Positions 21,935 to 33,527 of a stretch of DNA of 64,000 nucleotides are shown here, in pieces. Within the stretch, counting starts at the first letter, position 1. Each line of letters starts with the position of its first letter. A program made the position numbers and the translations under genes. Source of the DNA: Laburnicola sp. R22_1 (Eukaryota > Ascomycota > Dothideomycetes > Pleosporales > Didymosphaeriaceae). Below the pieces are notes generated by a model. It saw nothing but the letters and a program-made list of their open reading frames with translations. It had not been told where the DNA came from and searched no databases. The stretch covers positions 4,092,001 to 4,156,000 of the forward strand of contig JACONQ010000004.1 in assembly GCA_014281115.1 (NCBI GenBank), in the 5' to 3' direction.

Positions 21935-23514
21935 GTGGGTGGTGGAGGTGGGATGGGGGAGTGGGAGTAGGGGATAGGGGGTAGGTATAATGTGGATATT
22001 TAATTCATTAATGGAAATCTAGGTTACCTATAACACGTCGCGGTCGAGTTGTTGTGTGTTACTTGAATAATTAGCATCTCTCGAGCTGTTCGATTTTTTG
22101 CACTGGTTGTAAACTCCACGGTTTCTTGGAAGCTTTATTCTAACAGAGGCGACCACAGTATCTTAGCCAATATGTATAGACGGCTCATCGTCGCTACGTA
22201 CGGGGATGATTTGTATTTTACGCTCTATACAAAGAGCTAGAGGTACAAAGCACTTCTTTTCTCGCAGAGCTAGTACACAGAAAAAAAAGGGTATAGCTAG
22301 ATTTTCTTTTGCCACAGTATAGTTGCGGAATGCAGCTTTGTTCACAAAAAAACCCACTTCTTTAGGTTCATCTTTCAACGAAAATGTTTCATTCTCCAAC
22401 TTACGACAGGCAGGCCTTTGAGGCACTTGGTAGAAAAGATTAGAATGATCCAAGTACGGGATTTACAGATTTACAGGGGGCAAGACGCCAACAAGTGCGT
22501 AAGAGGTGTTTAGCACGCTTGTCATCACGGTGTTATCCTTTCGTGGTTGGGGTATTTCCGTACAGGAGCTAATTTAATTAACCAAGTTAGATGTATTCGG
22601 CACCTAATAATTAGCACTACTATGTGTTACTCCAGGGCATGGCGTATACAGAAAGACATTTTCACGGAAACTAACAACGCAGTACCAATGCCTTACTTAC
22701 GTCAATACCAAATGGCTGCAATTGCGAAACGGCATTTAGTTTTTCAAGAGCACTCTCACCGTCAACACGACTAATAAAACGCGGCGGAAGCGCACTTGGG
22801 CACCATAAAGTGTCTAGACATGCTGACCAGCATCCGAAAATGCTACGAATCGATCGAAACGCGAGTATAGCTGTGACTGGAGACTGCGAAACTTTGCCCC
22901 ATGTTCAACGCCTCAAGCTACCACGTCCATAGTCCTCTATTACCGCCTCCGCGAATATCGATCCCACCTCCACCAGGTCAGCTGCTAACTATCAGCCCTG
23001 ATTCTCAAGCCAAGACCCATAGACAACAACACTATATCCCATGCTATTTGTATCATAAAAGATCATCCATACCAACTTTCCTCGCTTCTTGGGCGGTGAG
23101 CCCCAATATCCGCCTGGTCACGGCATGCGGCCCGGCAAATTAGATGAAACACCCATATCACCACTCCCCCAACCGCTACCTATCAAAATCACTGCCCAAT
23201 CAATATTGCCGCTGGAACGAGACATACTTGGCGCCAACGTCACACATTAAGGTAGCAGGCGTGCGCATGGCGGCTGAAGCGGTCGTTAGATACCCATACT
23301 GTGTAGATGGGCGGCACTGCATGGAGTAAAATGCGGGGAGCATGTGGAGAACATGCCGAGACACGCCCAGGACCATTCGACAGCTGCGTATATATTGGAC
23401 GTGGTGTTCTGCGCGACGGCCGAGTGGAGGATGGAGTGGAGGATCGTCATCGTTTTCATGCTGTGGGTGTGCTGTGTGTGCACCGGACGCCTGGTAAATG
23501 GAGGGAGAAGGCGG
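21935..23514. other. Intergenic region between two wall-degrading enzyme genes
   Basis: About 1.6 kb without a supported gene. The left part is AT-rich; the right part is the LPMO promoter. A minus-strand frame at 22163-22453 is compositionally odd and has no recognisable motif. Confidence 0.5.
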
Positions 23515-23522
23515 TATATAAA
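23515..23522 (+). promoter_or_regulatory. TATA box of the LPMO gene
   Basis: TATATAAA, 86 nt before the first start codon. Confidence 0.6.
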
Positions 23523-23607
23523 GGCACTGTCGTGGAGGAATGCCGAGACTATCGACTATTGCGTCGGACACTCCATCGTTGTACCTACCGTCTTCGACCT
23601 ATCTTTC

Positions 23608-24662
23608 ATGATGAAGTATCTCGCCGTAGCCGTGCTCTCGCTCCTCCCCGCCCTCACTTCAGCTCACTGCGTCGCTCAGCGCGTCCGCGTAAACGGTGCC
23701 GTGAGTACTACTCCAGCAATACCTGTCCCCCCTTACGCCATACTTATATCAAATTAGGACCAAGGCCAACTCGTCGGCATCCGCACGCCCAACTCCAACA
23801 ACCCCATCCAAAACGTCAACGACAGAAACTTCGCCTGCAACAGCGGCTTCCGCACCCCAGTATCGAGCACCGTCATCAACGTAAACGCTGGCGACAAGGT
23901 GGGCACACAGTGGGGCCACGTCATTGGCGGAGTGCAGTATCCAGGCGACAAGGACCACCCCATTGCTGCTTCGCACAAGGGTACGTCTTTCATTCACTAG
24001 CCCATCTCATCGCGAATCCAAACATACTATACATGCATGTACTAACACCACCATAACCATAGGTCCCACAATCTTCTACCTGTACGCTTACGTCCCCCTT
24101 ACATTCCTCCCCTAATGCCAAACCACCATTCACCAATCACACAACTAACACCCACCCCCCTCCCAGCGCAAAAGTCGACAACGCCGCCACCGCCTCGGGC
24201 CAAAACCTCAAATGGTTCAAAATCGGCGAAGACGGCCTCGACCAAGCCGCCGGCAAATGGGCCGTCGACCGCATGATCTCCAACGGCGGATGGGTCGATT
24301 TCCAGATCCCGACCTGCGTCGCCCCGGGGCAGTATCTGCTGCGTACCGAGATTATTGCGTTGCATTCTGCGAGTCGCCAGGGGCAGGCGCAGTTTTATAT
24401 TGTGCGTTTGACGTTCCAGCCTCCAGGATTTTCGTTTTTGAAGGTTTTGGAAACGCGTGCTAATGGTGATACGTTACAGGGATGCGCACAACTCAACATC
24501 AGCGGAGCGGGAACGAGCACGGGGTCCCAGACTGTTAGTTTTCCTGGTGCCTACTCGGCGAATGATCCGGGTATTCTCGTGAGCATTTATAATCAGCAGG
24601 GGCGGCCAACTGGGAACGGGCAGCCGTATAAGATTCCGGGGCCGGCGAAGATGGCTTGTTGA
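23608..24662 (+). CDS. Secreted AA9 lytic polysaccharide monooxygenase
   Basis: Exons 23608-23700, 23758-23980, 24063-24081 (19 nt), 24167-24401 and 24480-24662 encode 250 aa. It is a copper enzyme that oxidatively cleaves cellulose or related beta-glucans outside the cell. The signal peptide ends ...PALTSA, exposing H20 as the mature N-terminal His of the copper histidine brace. The second ligand is H104 in ASHKGP. The axial Tyr is Y189 in QAQFYIGCAQL. The C-terminus ...[11 protein letters not shown] has the usual terminal Cys. There is no CBM1. A second ATG follows directly (23611) and gives the same mature protein. Introns are 57, 82, 85 and 78 nt. Substrate and regioselectivity cannot be told from sequence. 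Confidence 0.9.
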
Positions 24663-24884
24663 ATGGGAAGGTAGTCGGGGTGCATTGTTGAAGCTGGGAT
24701 GGTTTCTGGCTGATCGGTCGTGGGAGGTGTATCAGGAGGTGGTGCAGCTTTGATTGTGCTGTAGTTTGGGCATGTCAAATACCAAAGGTACTTTCTCGTA
24801 TATCCTGCCTGGTCTACATGCCAAACCCTCATCGTCGATTTCGAATCTTTAGACCAACTTTTGCTCCCCTCCCTCCCCTCCGCC

Positions 24885-26670
24885 TCACAACCTAACCGTA
24901 CTCCTCTCCCTTATCTTAGCCCCATACCGCAAAAACAAAAACGGAATCGGAATCAGCGCCAAACTGAGAAATCCCAACAGCGAGTTCCCCCACCCATATC
25001 CCAAAGCCTCATACATTTTCTTACTGCTCAGCGGAACCAGCGCCGCAGAGAGACTCCGCAGCACCGTGCTAGCCGCCATAGCGCTCGCCGCGTGCACCGT
25101 GAACACGTCAACCAGGTACGTAGTCGCGGGCATGAAAGTCAGGATCAGGGAGGCGCCGATGAGGCTCGTCCCGATGATGGGCACCATGTAGTGCGCTCCC
25201 GCTTGGACGCTCCATCCGTACCAGAAAAACCCGATTGGGATGAGGAAGCCGCCCACACACATGTTGTAGAGGCGGTGTTCGGGCACAAAGTCGCCCAGCG
25301 CAATGTGCTTTGCGACCGTCTTGTTGCCAAAGTAGGTAAAAGCCGTCTGGCCTACCAAGGAGCCGGCGCCTATGCCCAGAAAGGATAGGCCAACGACGCC
25401 GCCCTCCCAGTGGTACTGGGTTTTGAAGACGGCGGTGAAGGTCGTGAGCATGATGTACAAGTACGCATAGGTGACGGCGATGTAGACCGACATGGAGAGG
25501 CAGATTGTCGAACGGGTGAGCATCTTGGCGGGGCGAACGATGGAGAACTTGAAGAGGTCGACGGGAGAGAGGTCCGAGGCGAGTTTGGAGCGGAGTTTCG
25601 GGTTGCTGGTCTCTGCGCGTAGGCGCTTTGCTTTGCGTTCGAGGATTATGGGCGCCGAGGTTTCGTTCATCAGAAGCACGGACATTAGCATCAAGGCACC
25701 GGTCTGGTATTTGTTAGATGGTGTAGATGACGAAAGAACGGAGACATACAACAATGGCGACGAACCAAAAGTTCCATCTCCAGCCTTTCGCGACGGTCAG
25801 GAACCCGCCGATGATAGGACCGACACACGGACCAAGCGCTATGGCTTCGTTAGCGTCGGTGTAAGAGCGGATCTCGTCCCACCTACTTGGGCCCATCATC
25901 CAGATCACCATGGCAGTACCACGTTGTTCCCTGCTGATGATGTCTGCAATCGTTCCACCTCCGAGGACCAAAGGCGCGCCCCCGAAGCAGCCCATGAGAA
26001 AGCGGAAAGCGACAAACATGCCCATGTTCGTAGACAGGCCTGCAGCAATGGTCATAATCACGAATAGAGCATTACAACTATGGTACAGCGGCAGCCGCCC
26101 GTACATTTCCGAAAGTGGCGCGATGACTGCGATGTGTTAGCGCCCGATATTGGAACATCTCAACAACATACCCATAGGCCCAAAAGCGAAGCCGAGAACG
26201 TAGACGGACACCATGAATTGCTCCAGCATGTCGTCTGTCGAGTGGAATGTCTCCATTACTTGTGGTACCCCTGGTGCAAACATGCTCGAAGCCAGGGGAG
26301 TCAAGAACGTAATGCCCGATACCAGAATTACAGTGCCCCACTTCTTGGTGGATTTCCAGTTCAGCGGGTTCTGAGGATCATCAGGGCCATCCCAAAACAC
26401 TACATTCGGATCATCGCTATTCGCGTCCCGCTCTGCGTCGCTCGATAACGACTCTGCGTCCTGGCCTTTCTCGATATCCTTCTCCATTGGTAGTGACGGG
26501 ACTCTTTCTAGACTAGAAACGTTGCGAGACGGTCGAGGCGTGGTCGTATGACTGGGCACTTGGTGGATAGAACCGACGTTGCTGGGGATGTCTGCATCAT
26601 GGCCTTCTGCCGCGGCGAGCTCGATCACCTCGCTGCGCGAAGGATGCCGGTAGATTTCGGTCTCGCCCAT
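24885..26670 (-). CDS. DHA1-type MFS drug:H+ antiporter
   Basis: Exons 26670-26172, 26126-25887, 25838-25750 and 25703-24885 encode 548 aa. It is a plasma-membrane exporter family (12 transmembrane helices) for drugs, polyamines or small metabolites. A hydrophilic N-terminal ~100 residues precede [11 protein letters not shown], a hallmark of fungal DHA1 proteins. Motif A reads [14 protein letters not shown] after helix 2. The [15 protein letters not shown] helix corresponds to the antiporter motif. Helices 7-12 lie in the last exon. The third exon junction needs donor GTAGGT at 25886: the 48-nt intron has no stop and is a multiple of three, but it has a CTAAC branch site and would interrupt a helix if retained. 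An in-frame ATG at 26718 adds 16 residues. The substrate is unknown. Confidence 0.88.
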
Positions 26671-28202
26671 GATGTTGCAATGACGCTGTGCGGGGCTCCT
26701 GCAAGGTCGACTGGGCATTTCCTGAAACGCGGAATTATGCGGTGTTTATCCGTTTGCGAGTTGCACACGGCGATGCTCTTCCACGAGGGACCAAAATATG
26801 GCCTTGGCTATTCCGATTGTCTATTCCGATGTAGTTATTCCGATGTAGTCGGTCGCAAGCGTGGCGATTCCGATATGGCAATATTTGTTAGCACCCATTG
26901 TTTGCCATGTCGAAAGTCGAGAGAGGATTGGGAGGACCGAAGTACATGTCAAGAGTCATCCGGCGGGTCATAAAAATGGCATATAAGGGCAAAGGTCATT
27001 ATTAATAAGTAGCAGTACCCTCGGCTCGTTCAGAGCTCCACCGGTCATGGGTTGGGCTATGCTGCATTGCTGCCCTGATGTGGAAAAGATGCGTCAAAGT
27101 TATCTCTGCACCCGCCATCACCGCCTTTTAAAGACAAGCGCCGGATATGAGATCACCTTTTAAAGACAAGCGCCGGATGTGAGATCAGATCAGATCGGTT
27201 GTGGGAGATGGGAGATGGGAGGCAAACTGCTGGAACGAGGAAACCTGCATAATCCCCGCGCTAAACCCGGCGACGCTCCTAACTATATCCGGAAGAGCCA
27301 ACCGTCCAAAAGCTCAAAGAGAGATTCCGAAGACCGCTTTTCGGGTTCAGTCTCAGGACGCTTCGGCCTCCCGTATGCGACGCGTGTCGTAGAACGACGC
27401 ATCTGACCTCAACAATTGACGCTTTCCTCGGTGACGCCAAGAGAGAAGCCAAGAGAGAAGCCAAGAGGGAAGAAACAGAGAGGGGTGATCTTTACTGAGG
27501 GGCGTTAGCCTCGGCCGAGCACCTGTGAGCTTACATGGACGGGCGCGCTTGTGTATGCCCAAGTTTGCTGTGCTGTAGACAGGTACAAACGTACCGCTCC
27601 GCGGCATGCTGCATGTCAAAAGTTGGCTGTCGGTAGTGGTTGATGTTTGATGCCGTGACTCTGATCTTGCCAGGAGTAGCGACGTCGTACAAGAAGCGTA
27701 CTGATAGGGCTATATAGAGAAATCATGACGCCGCATGTGCTACCGCGTGAGCCCCAAGTAGAACTGCGTATAAGCCGGAACTCCCAGATTAAAGCTCTGT
27801 TGACGATCTGCGGGAGTGTAGAGCCTGTATAACATGCATCTGCGTGAGCCTGATGACATATGGGTGAAGTTGACAACCAACGCAACGAATGAGATATGAG
27901 CGAGGCAAACGGGCAACGAAAGGAGAGCGTGGTGCTCTCTTGCACATTGAAGACAAAGCAGGCCAAGTGAAGGTCCAAGGAAGAGATGTAGAAGATGTAG
28001 AGCTACCGGTACCATGAAGTCTCATCGCGGCCCGAGGCGGCGTGCGACTTCGGACCGAGGCCGCTTAGCGACGGCCGAAACCGCTTTGGGAAAGCCCAAC
28101 TGGGGTGGCACAGAATCGACCTTCACTCCAACAACCCAACTTCAACTACCCGCTATATGTGGCTGACCTTATCGCTGCTTTGAGTCTATTCCATCTTGCG
28201 AA
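26671..28202. other. Intergenic region with a 32-bp tandem duplication
   Basis: 1.5 kb between divergent MFS and QPRTase genes. A 32-bp unit containing TTTTAAAGACAAGCGCCGGA is present twice in tandem (27124-27155, 27156-27187), differing by a single A/G. GAGAAGCCAA is repeated near 27445-27470. No gene is supported. Confidence 0.55.
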
Positions 28203-29253
28203 ATGGCCGAAGGCGCACCTGCACACGGATCTGTGGCACACCTACTCCCCCAGACTTACAAGCGCTTAGTCGCGGAATGGCTCGAAGAGGACACACCGAG
28301 CTTCGACTATGGCGGCTTTGTAGTTGGAGAAGAGATATCGGAAGCGAAGCTTCTGGGGAAGAGCGAGGTGCGTTGTTCAAAGCGCCAGGCGACATAATCT
28401 AACAACAGATCAGGGCATAGTGGCTGGAGTACCATTCTTCGACGAGGTCTTCCGGCAATTGGATTGCACGTGAGTGATACACTGCAGATTTCGTGGCATC
28501 AATTCAGTCTGATCCGAGCTAAAACCCGACAGTGTTGAATGGCACGTTAAAGAAGGCCAGCACTTCCAGCCCATCAAACACTGTGCCACCGTGCGGGGCC
28601 CAGTACGCAAACTACTCCTTGGCGAACGAGTAGCTCTTAACACGCTGGCACGATGTTCGGGCATAGCGACAAAGTCGAATCGCCTCCTCCGCCTCTTGCG
28701 GGAAGCCGGATATCCTAACATTCTCGCCGGCACTCGCAAGACCACGCCTGGCTTCAGGCTCGTTGAAAAGTACGGCATGCTCGTTGGTGGAGTGGATGCT
28801 CACCGCGTCGATCTCTCCGCCATGACTATGCTCAAAGACAACCACATCGTTGCCGCGGGGAGCATCACAAACGCCGTTCGAGCTGCCAAGTCTGCGGGTG
28901 GGTTTGCCATCAAGGTGGAAGTTGAATGCCAGAGTTTCGAGGAAGCTGATGAAGCTATTGCGGCTGGTGCCGATATCGTTATGCTGGATAACTTTACGCC
29001 AGATGGTGTCCGATTAGCAGCTGCACAATTGAAGGACAAGTGGGGCAGGGGAACTGGAGACCGGAAGACGTTCTTGGTCGAGGTCAGCGGTGGACTGACC
29101 GAGGAGAATGTGACTCCGTATGTATGTGGAGATGTGGATATTGTGAGCACGAGCAGCATTCACCAAGGGGTTAAGCACGTCGACTTCTCGCTGAAGATTG
29201 TGCCAAAGGACAAGGAGACGAACAAGAGTAGTGGAGAGAGTTTAGAGGTTTGA
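28203..29253 (+). CDS. BNA6: Nicotinate-nucleotide pyrophosphorylase (quinolinate phosphoribosyltransferase)
   Basis: Exons 28203-28367, 28414-28469 and 28533-29253 encode 313 aa. It converts quinolinate plus PRPP to nicotinate mononucleotide, CO2 and pyrophosphate, the last de novo (kynurenine-route) step to NAD. Visible family blocks are [30 protein letters not shown] with the substrate-contacting Arg, [17 protein letters not shown] (active-site Arg/Lys cluster), [45 protein letters not shown] and [13 protein letters not shown]. Length is normal. Introns are 46 and 63 nt. In the first, AG at 28407-28408 is skipped for AG at 28412-28413 to keep frame. The gene lies at the edge of the palindrome region but appears intact. 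Cytosolic. Confidence 0.95.
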
Positions 29254-29477
29254 TATGGTGAAGCCTCACGGCGCATAACAGCAATCAAACACTGGATTCG
29301 ACTTCTATACTCATATGTCGCCTCAAAGCATTGTGCCCCTTGCCGAAATTTTTTGGGACTCATTGCAATTTATCCAGACCGACCTCCTGGATGGAAATAC
29401 CCCCTAAGGTATCACAACTAACTACTCCATCGGCGCGATACCACTCCCGTTGGATGAACGCGCCGATAATGAACTCC

Positions 29478-29891
29478 AACTCTTTGTCAAACCAGACGAA
29501 TGAGCTCTCTGCGAGGACAACAACTTACCGAATAATCCACGTAAACTACAGGTAATCTCCACACCGTAGGATGTCGCTTTGTTATGCCGTATATAGTATA
29601 TAGTACGTGCTTAGGAACTCTTTGTCAAACCAGACGAATAAGCTCTCTACAAGGACAACAACTTACCAAATAATCCACGTAAACTACGGGTAATCTCCAC
29701 ACTATAGGATGTCGCTTTGTCATGCCGTATATAGTATACGGTACGTGCTTAAGAACTCTTTGTTAAACTAGACGAATAAGCTCTCTGCGAGGACGACAAC
29801 TTACCAAATAATCCACGTAAACTACAGGTAATCTCCACACCGTGGGATGTTGCTTTGTCATGCCGTATATGGTATACAGTACGTGCTTGGG
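29478..29891 (+). repeat. Three tandem 138-bp repeats
   Basis: Copies start at 29478, 29616 and 29754, each beginning AACTCTTTGT and ending near CGTGCTTRRG. The copies differ nearly only by transitions (for example TGCG/TACA, CATG/TATG), typical of RIP. Each contains the weak palindrome ATAGTATA. No coding potential was seen. Confidence 0.92.
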
Positions 29892-30470
29892 AACAGGGGT
29901 TCTCGTTATTAGTCTGCGGCTGCGGCTGACCGGGGTGAACATGTCAATGGATCGGGGGCCGACTAGAATTTCGTTCATGTCACTAAGCACGTCTTCCTTG
30001 CACCCGTCAAGCCTTGTCGACCACAAGCCTGCCACGTCACCCCGTTTTCTTATGGTCATTCGCCGCCATTGGTATCCGCAGTCGCACACGAGCGCTCGGC
30101 ATCAGCGCGTTATCTGCAATCTGCCCTTGCATCCTATCCGGAGCACCGTGCGGCGTCGCCACCAACCAGCTTCATCCAGAAGGGGACGTAGCCGGTGAGA
30201 CTACATGGCACGCATCTATCTGCTGCGCAGCACGCATTCCTAACTATATACAGCTAGGGCTTAGAGAATAGCTTACTTACCTAAATTTGTATATATAATA
30301 TATATTTAATAACCTATTTCTAATTACTAAGCAATATATAGTTGCTAGGTGCTAGGTGCTAGGTGTATATGCTACCTTTTAGTGTTATCGCTATATAGTC
30401 CTTAATGCGATTTGCAACACCACCTATTATTACTAGTATTAGCAGCACTCAGCTATATAATTATATAGTA
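29892..30470. other. Left outer flank of the palindrome
   Basis: Contains a sequence at about 30186-30262 that recurs inverted at about 37243-37316, then AT-rich DNA with GCTAGGTG repeated three times near 30344-30367. No gene is supported. Confidence 0.6.
30186..30262 (+). repeat. Outer inverted repeat, left
   Basis: GAGACTACATGGCACGCATC and GCGCAGCACGCATTCCTA match the reverse complement of 37243-37316 with a few mismatches and a 3-bp indel. This is a diverged shell outside the near-identical arms. Confidence 0.85.
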
Positions 30471-31325
30471 ATGTCCGTCCACCCGTAACGGAACAACCGC
30501 CGTAACGGAAAAATAAGTCGGTACTTTGACTTCGCAGCAACAGCGAGCTTGCCCACGCCATGATTATTGCAGTACCGCCTTTTAATAATATGTTAATACG
30601 ACTTCTGAGGCCTTGTAGCAATATTAATACAAAAAATACGTTCGCATAAAAGCCTGCCTGCCTAACTCGTGGAGAGCTCTCTTAATAGTAAAAGCAATCC
30701 TTACCTAATATAGGCCACTGCTGCGCCAATACTGCTACCGCGACTAATACGATGCTCTTATACAGGCCTGCAAGTCTAATAGTAAAGGTAATAAGTAATA
30801 ATTAGCTGTAAGGCTGCGAGGCGCGCTTGATTCCTGTAGGGCCGCTATTTCAGTTGGTACCTTTGATTGGGACGATTACCTATTCTGGCTAGCCCAAAAT
30901 TGCCACATAATCGTAACGTAATTAAACAGAGGGCAGCTACCAGCCGCAAAGCGGGTTTGTTGCTATCACGCATGTGGCTGTGCAAAATCTTTGGGCCGAT
31001 GTATGCCCCGCAGCCTTGCGATCAAACTCTGCCTCCCTATTAACTAGCTCACCTCTTGTAGATTCGCCACCTCACAAGGTCCTAGCAGGTGCGATTTAGC
31101 CGTCCTCCCTGCTAGCGCTGGTGGAGGAGTTTGTCAGTTTAACAATGCTGAAGTGGCGAATCTATACTTAAAGCTTCTCTATAGCAAATTAATACAGTAT
31201 ATAGTCATGCTGATCCCTAGCCCTCTATAAAATAGAGAGAATAATGATATATATAAGAGCAAGTTACGTTAGTGAGAATTGTATCCTAAATGTGACAGAT
31301 CTGCGCGCGGGGGCTGAACACATGA

Positions 31326-32821
31326 TTAGCCAAGCGCAGAGCCAATCATAGTTTGAGGGTGCGCAGCCCTCAACGTTAGCATACACAACGTTACTGTTGG
31401 CGCCCTTGTCGCGCCCTTGTCGAGCAGCAGCTTCACCACCTGCTCGTGGCCTATCCATGAAGCCGCCTGGAGTGCGTTGCCATAGTCTCCACCCCGCGCG
31501 TTGGGGTCGGCGCCCGCGTCGAGCAGCATCCTTACCACCGCCTCGTGGCCTATCCATGAAGCCGCGTAGAGTGCGTTGCTGTACTCTCCACCCCGCGCGT
31601 TGGGGTCGGCGCCCGCGTCGAGCAGCATCCTCACCACCGCCTCGTGGCCTCCAAGTGAAGCCGCGTAGAGTGCGTTGCCGTACTCTCCACCCTGCGCGTT
31701 GGGGTCGGCGCCCGCGTCGAGCAGCATCCTCACCACTGCCTCGTGGCCTCCAAGTGAAGCCGCCTGGAGTTCCACAAGAAATCTATGTGCTATGGCTGGG
31801 CTTTGCCTGGCGAAGGCGCTTGCTTAAGGACGCGCTATGCTTGAGATTGAAAGGGCAGGAGACGGCATCTGTGGACTCTGCGCCGCGAGATATATGCCTC
31901 CGGGCGACGAGGCTCTGGGCGACGAGACCGAAGCCGCCGGCGAGTATACAGAGACCGTCGCGGGCGAGCCTCGCTTGGAGATCGTGTGGCGCATCCTACA
32001 GCAGACGGCGTGGCTCTAGTGCATCAGCAAAGAAAGGTCGAGTCAGTCTGGCGCTGACTTATATGCTGCTGGACTGGGCGTATACAGAAAGCTCTCCGCT
32101 ATGTTGTGCTGCTTTATCCACTGCTTAATCTTCTGCGGCTCTACTTGGCTGCCTCGCACCTCGAACATAAGTGGGCGCTTGTTGGTCTTGATGAGCTTTC
32201 TCTTCTGTCGCTTCCGCACGATCGCCTCCATCTCCTGCGGCTTGACGTTCTTGTCTCTGCCCCACTGGCTGATGCGGTTTCGATACTGCCGTAGCCTGCG
32301 GACGTATCTATGTCAGTAACACGCTGGGGGTTCTCACCGTCTTGCACGAAGAGGAGCGACGTACTTAGCTTTAAAGCCATACTCCTCCTCAACCATCTGC
32401 CTCACTTTTCGCAAGGGCAGTTTCTGCACAATATGCAAGTCAAGGACGCGCTTCTTATACGGCTCCCAGTCGTCCGCGCGAAGAGTCGGCGCCTTGCGCT
32501 TTCGCGGCCAAGCTGGCGGACCCATAAGCGATGGGGCCCTGCAGGCGCTGTAGGTGCAGACGCAGACGCAGACTAGCTGTTGCTAGTAAACCCTATGTTA
32601 AACTGCGCATGGCTAGGGTGTGCTGTGTAGAGATTGAACGGGTGCGGGGCATGGTTCTGCATAGTTGCGACCTGTCCGCTGGAGAGCTGTTTCTGCAGGG
32701 CAAACGCAGAGGTCTGATCGACGCCATACGATCCGTACCGTTGCTGGGTCGGAAGAGCATTGTGGTGTACAGTATGTAAGGGCTCGAGCGCTGGCGCCAG
32801 GCTGCGCGGCTGGGAGTCCAT
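31326..32821 (-). pseudogene. Clr5-domain/ankyrin gene, left-arm copy (broken)
   Basis: The presumed start MDSQPRSLAP is at 32821, followed by a Gln/His-rich region ending in a premature TAG (from CAG) at about 32580. After it, in frame before a 1-bp deletion, come a basic segment and a fungal Clr5 domain (ADDWEPYKKRVLDLHIVQKL...VRQMVEEEYGF), split by an intron and continuing LRQYRNRISQWGRDKNVK. A second exon begins near a donor mutated from GTAAGT to ATAAGT. The distal part encodes at least four ankyrin repeats (GGHEAVVRMLLDAGADPNA...). Clr5-ankyrin proteins are an expanded fungal group of unknown function. Stops plus the 1-bp deletion plus the lost donor make this copy non-functional. Confidence 0.8.
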
Positions 32822-33042
32822 CCTTAGTCGTACGGAACATAGAAGTGGCCGGTCGCCAGATGTTGTAAGACATGCAAAGCAAAGAGTGCCTGCCTGGGGC
32901 AAGGACAGGGTAATGGGGCGCTTTATATTTTATGTTGCGGACAGAGTGAGGCTCTGAGGAGGTGTCGCAGTCACGCAAACCTTTAGGCGTGCGCTGGATG
33001 ATGGCGATTGGGCACAGGTCAAAACTCCCATTGTTCGCTCGG

Positions 33043-33176
33043 CTGGCGGAGCGCGTTAGGACGCAGCATGGCGCTGGGGGAGCGCGTTAGGACGCAGCAT
33101 GGCGCTGGCGGAGCGCGTTAGGACGCAGCATGGCGCTGGCGGAGCGAGTTAGGACGCAGCATGGCGCTGGCGGAGC
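33043..33176 (+). repeat. 31-bp minisatellite in left arm
   Basis: About four units of CTGGCGGAGCGCGTTAGGAC plus ...GCAGCATGGCG. Mirrored at 34453-34586 in the right arm. Confidence 0.9.
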
Positions 33177-33223
33177 CGAGCTGTCCAAGCGTTTCACCGG
33201 CAGAGCCTTCGCCCCGCCCGCAC

Positions 33224-33273
33224 GGCCCCGACTGGGTTGCTGCTGTCTGGCCCCGACTGGGTTGCTGCTGTCT
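33224..33273 (+). repeat. 25-bp direct duplication at the spacer edge
   Basis: GGCCCCGACTGGGTTGCTGC(TGTCT) occurs twice, starting exactly at the inner end of the left arm. It is absent at the right inner end. Confidence 0.9.
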
Positions 33274-33527
33274 GATTAAAGAATGCATAGTACATCAATG
33301 GAACAATCTCAACCATAATCAAGCACATACACTGGTAGACGCAACACAAGGGCAAGGTGCCCTGACAGAACACGATCAATACTCCGGACCTGGGATGTGT
33401 CGCAACGACCAACCGTGGCCGGCAACCGATAATTGCAACATGGATTCAAGTGTTCCCTATCGGTTTCCATCGCCATACGATGCACATGTGATGAGCAACT
33501 CCATGAGCATGCCTTGCTGGACAGCGA

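Larger units (their letters stand above)
30471..33223 (+). repeat. Giant inverted repeat, left arm (2,753 bp)
   Basis: The reverse complement recurs at 34406-37158. Matched landmarks sum to 67,629 (67,630 inside a short stretch because of one 1-bp indel near 32530-32570), so the arms are collinear throughout. The outer end ATGTCCGTCC abuts TA on both sides. The inner end is ...CCCCGCCCGCAC. The arm carries a broken Clr5-ankyrin gene and a 31-bp minisatellite. Differences from the other arm are mostly C/T or G/A changes at CpA/TpG. Confidence 0.95.

Noticed and set aside
22163..22453. 96-codon minus-strand frame
   Set aside because: In AT-rich intergenic DNA with no recognisable domain or splice sites.
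20577..26670. Secondary-metabolite gene cluster
   Set aside because: No backbone enzyme (PKS, NRPS, terpene synthase) is present; only CAZymes and a transporter.
29842..30271. Overlapping plus-strand frames of 85-118 codons
   Set aside because: They cross the end of the tandem repeat and the outer inverted repeat; no family resemblance.
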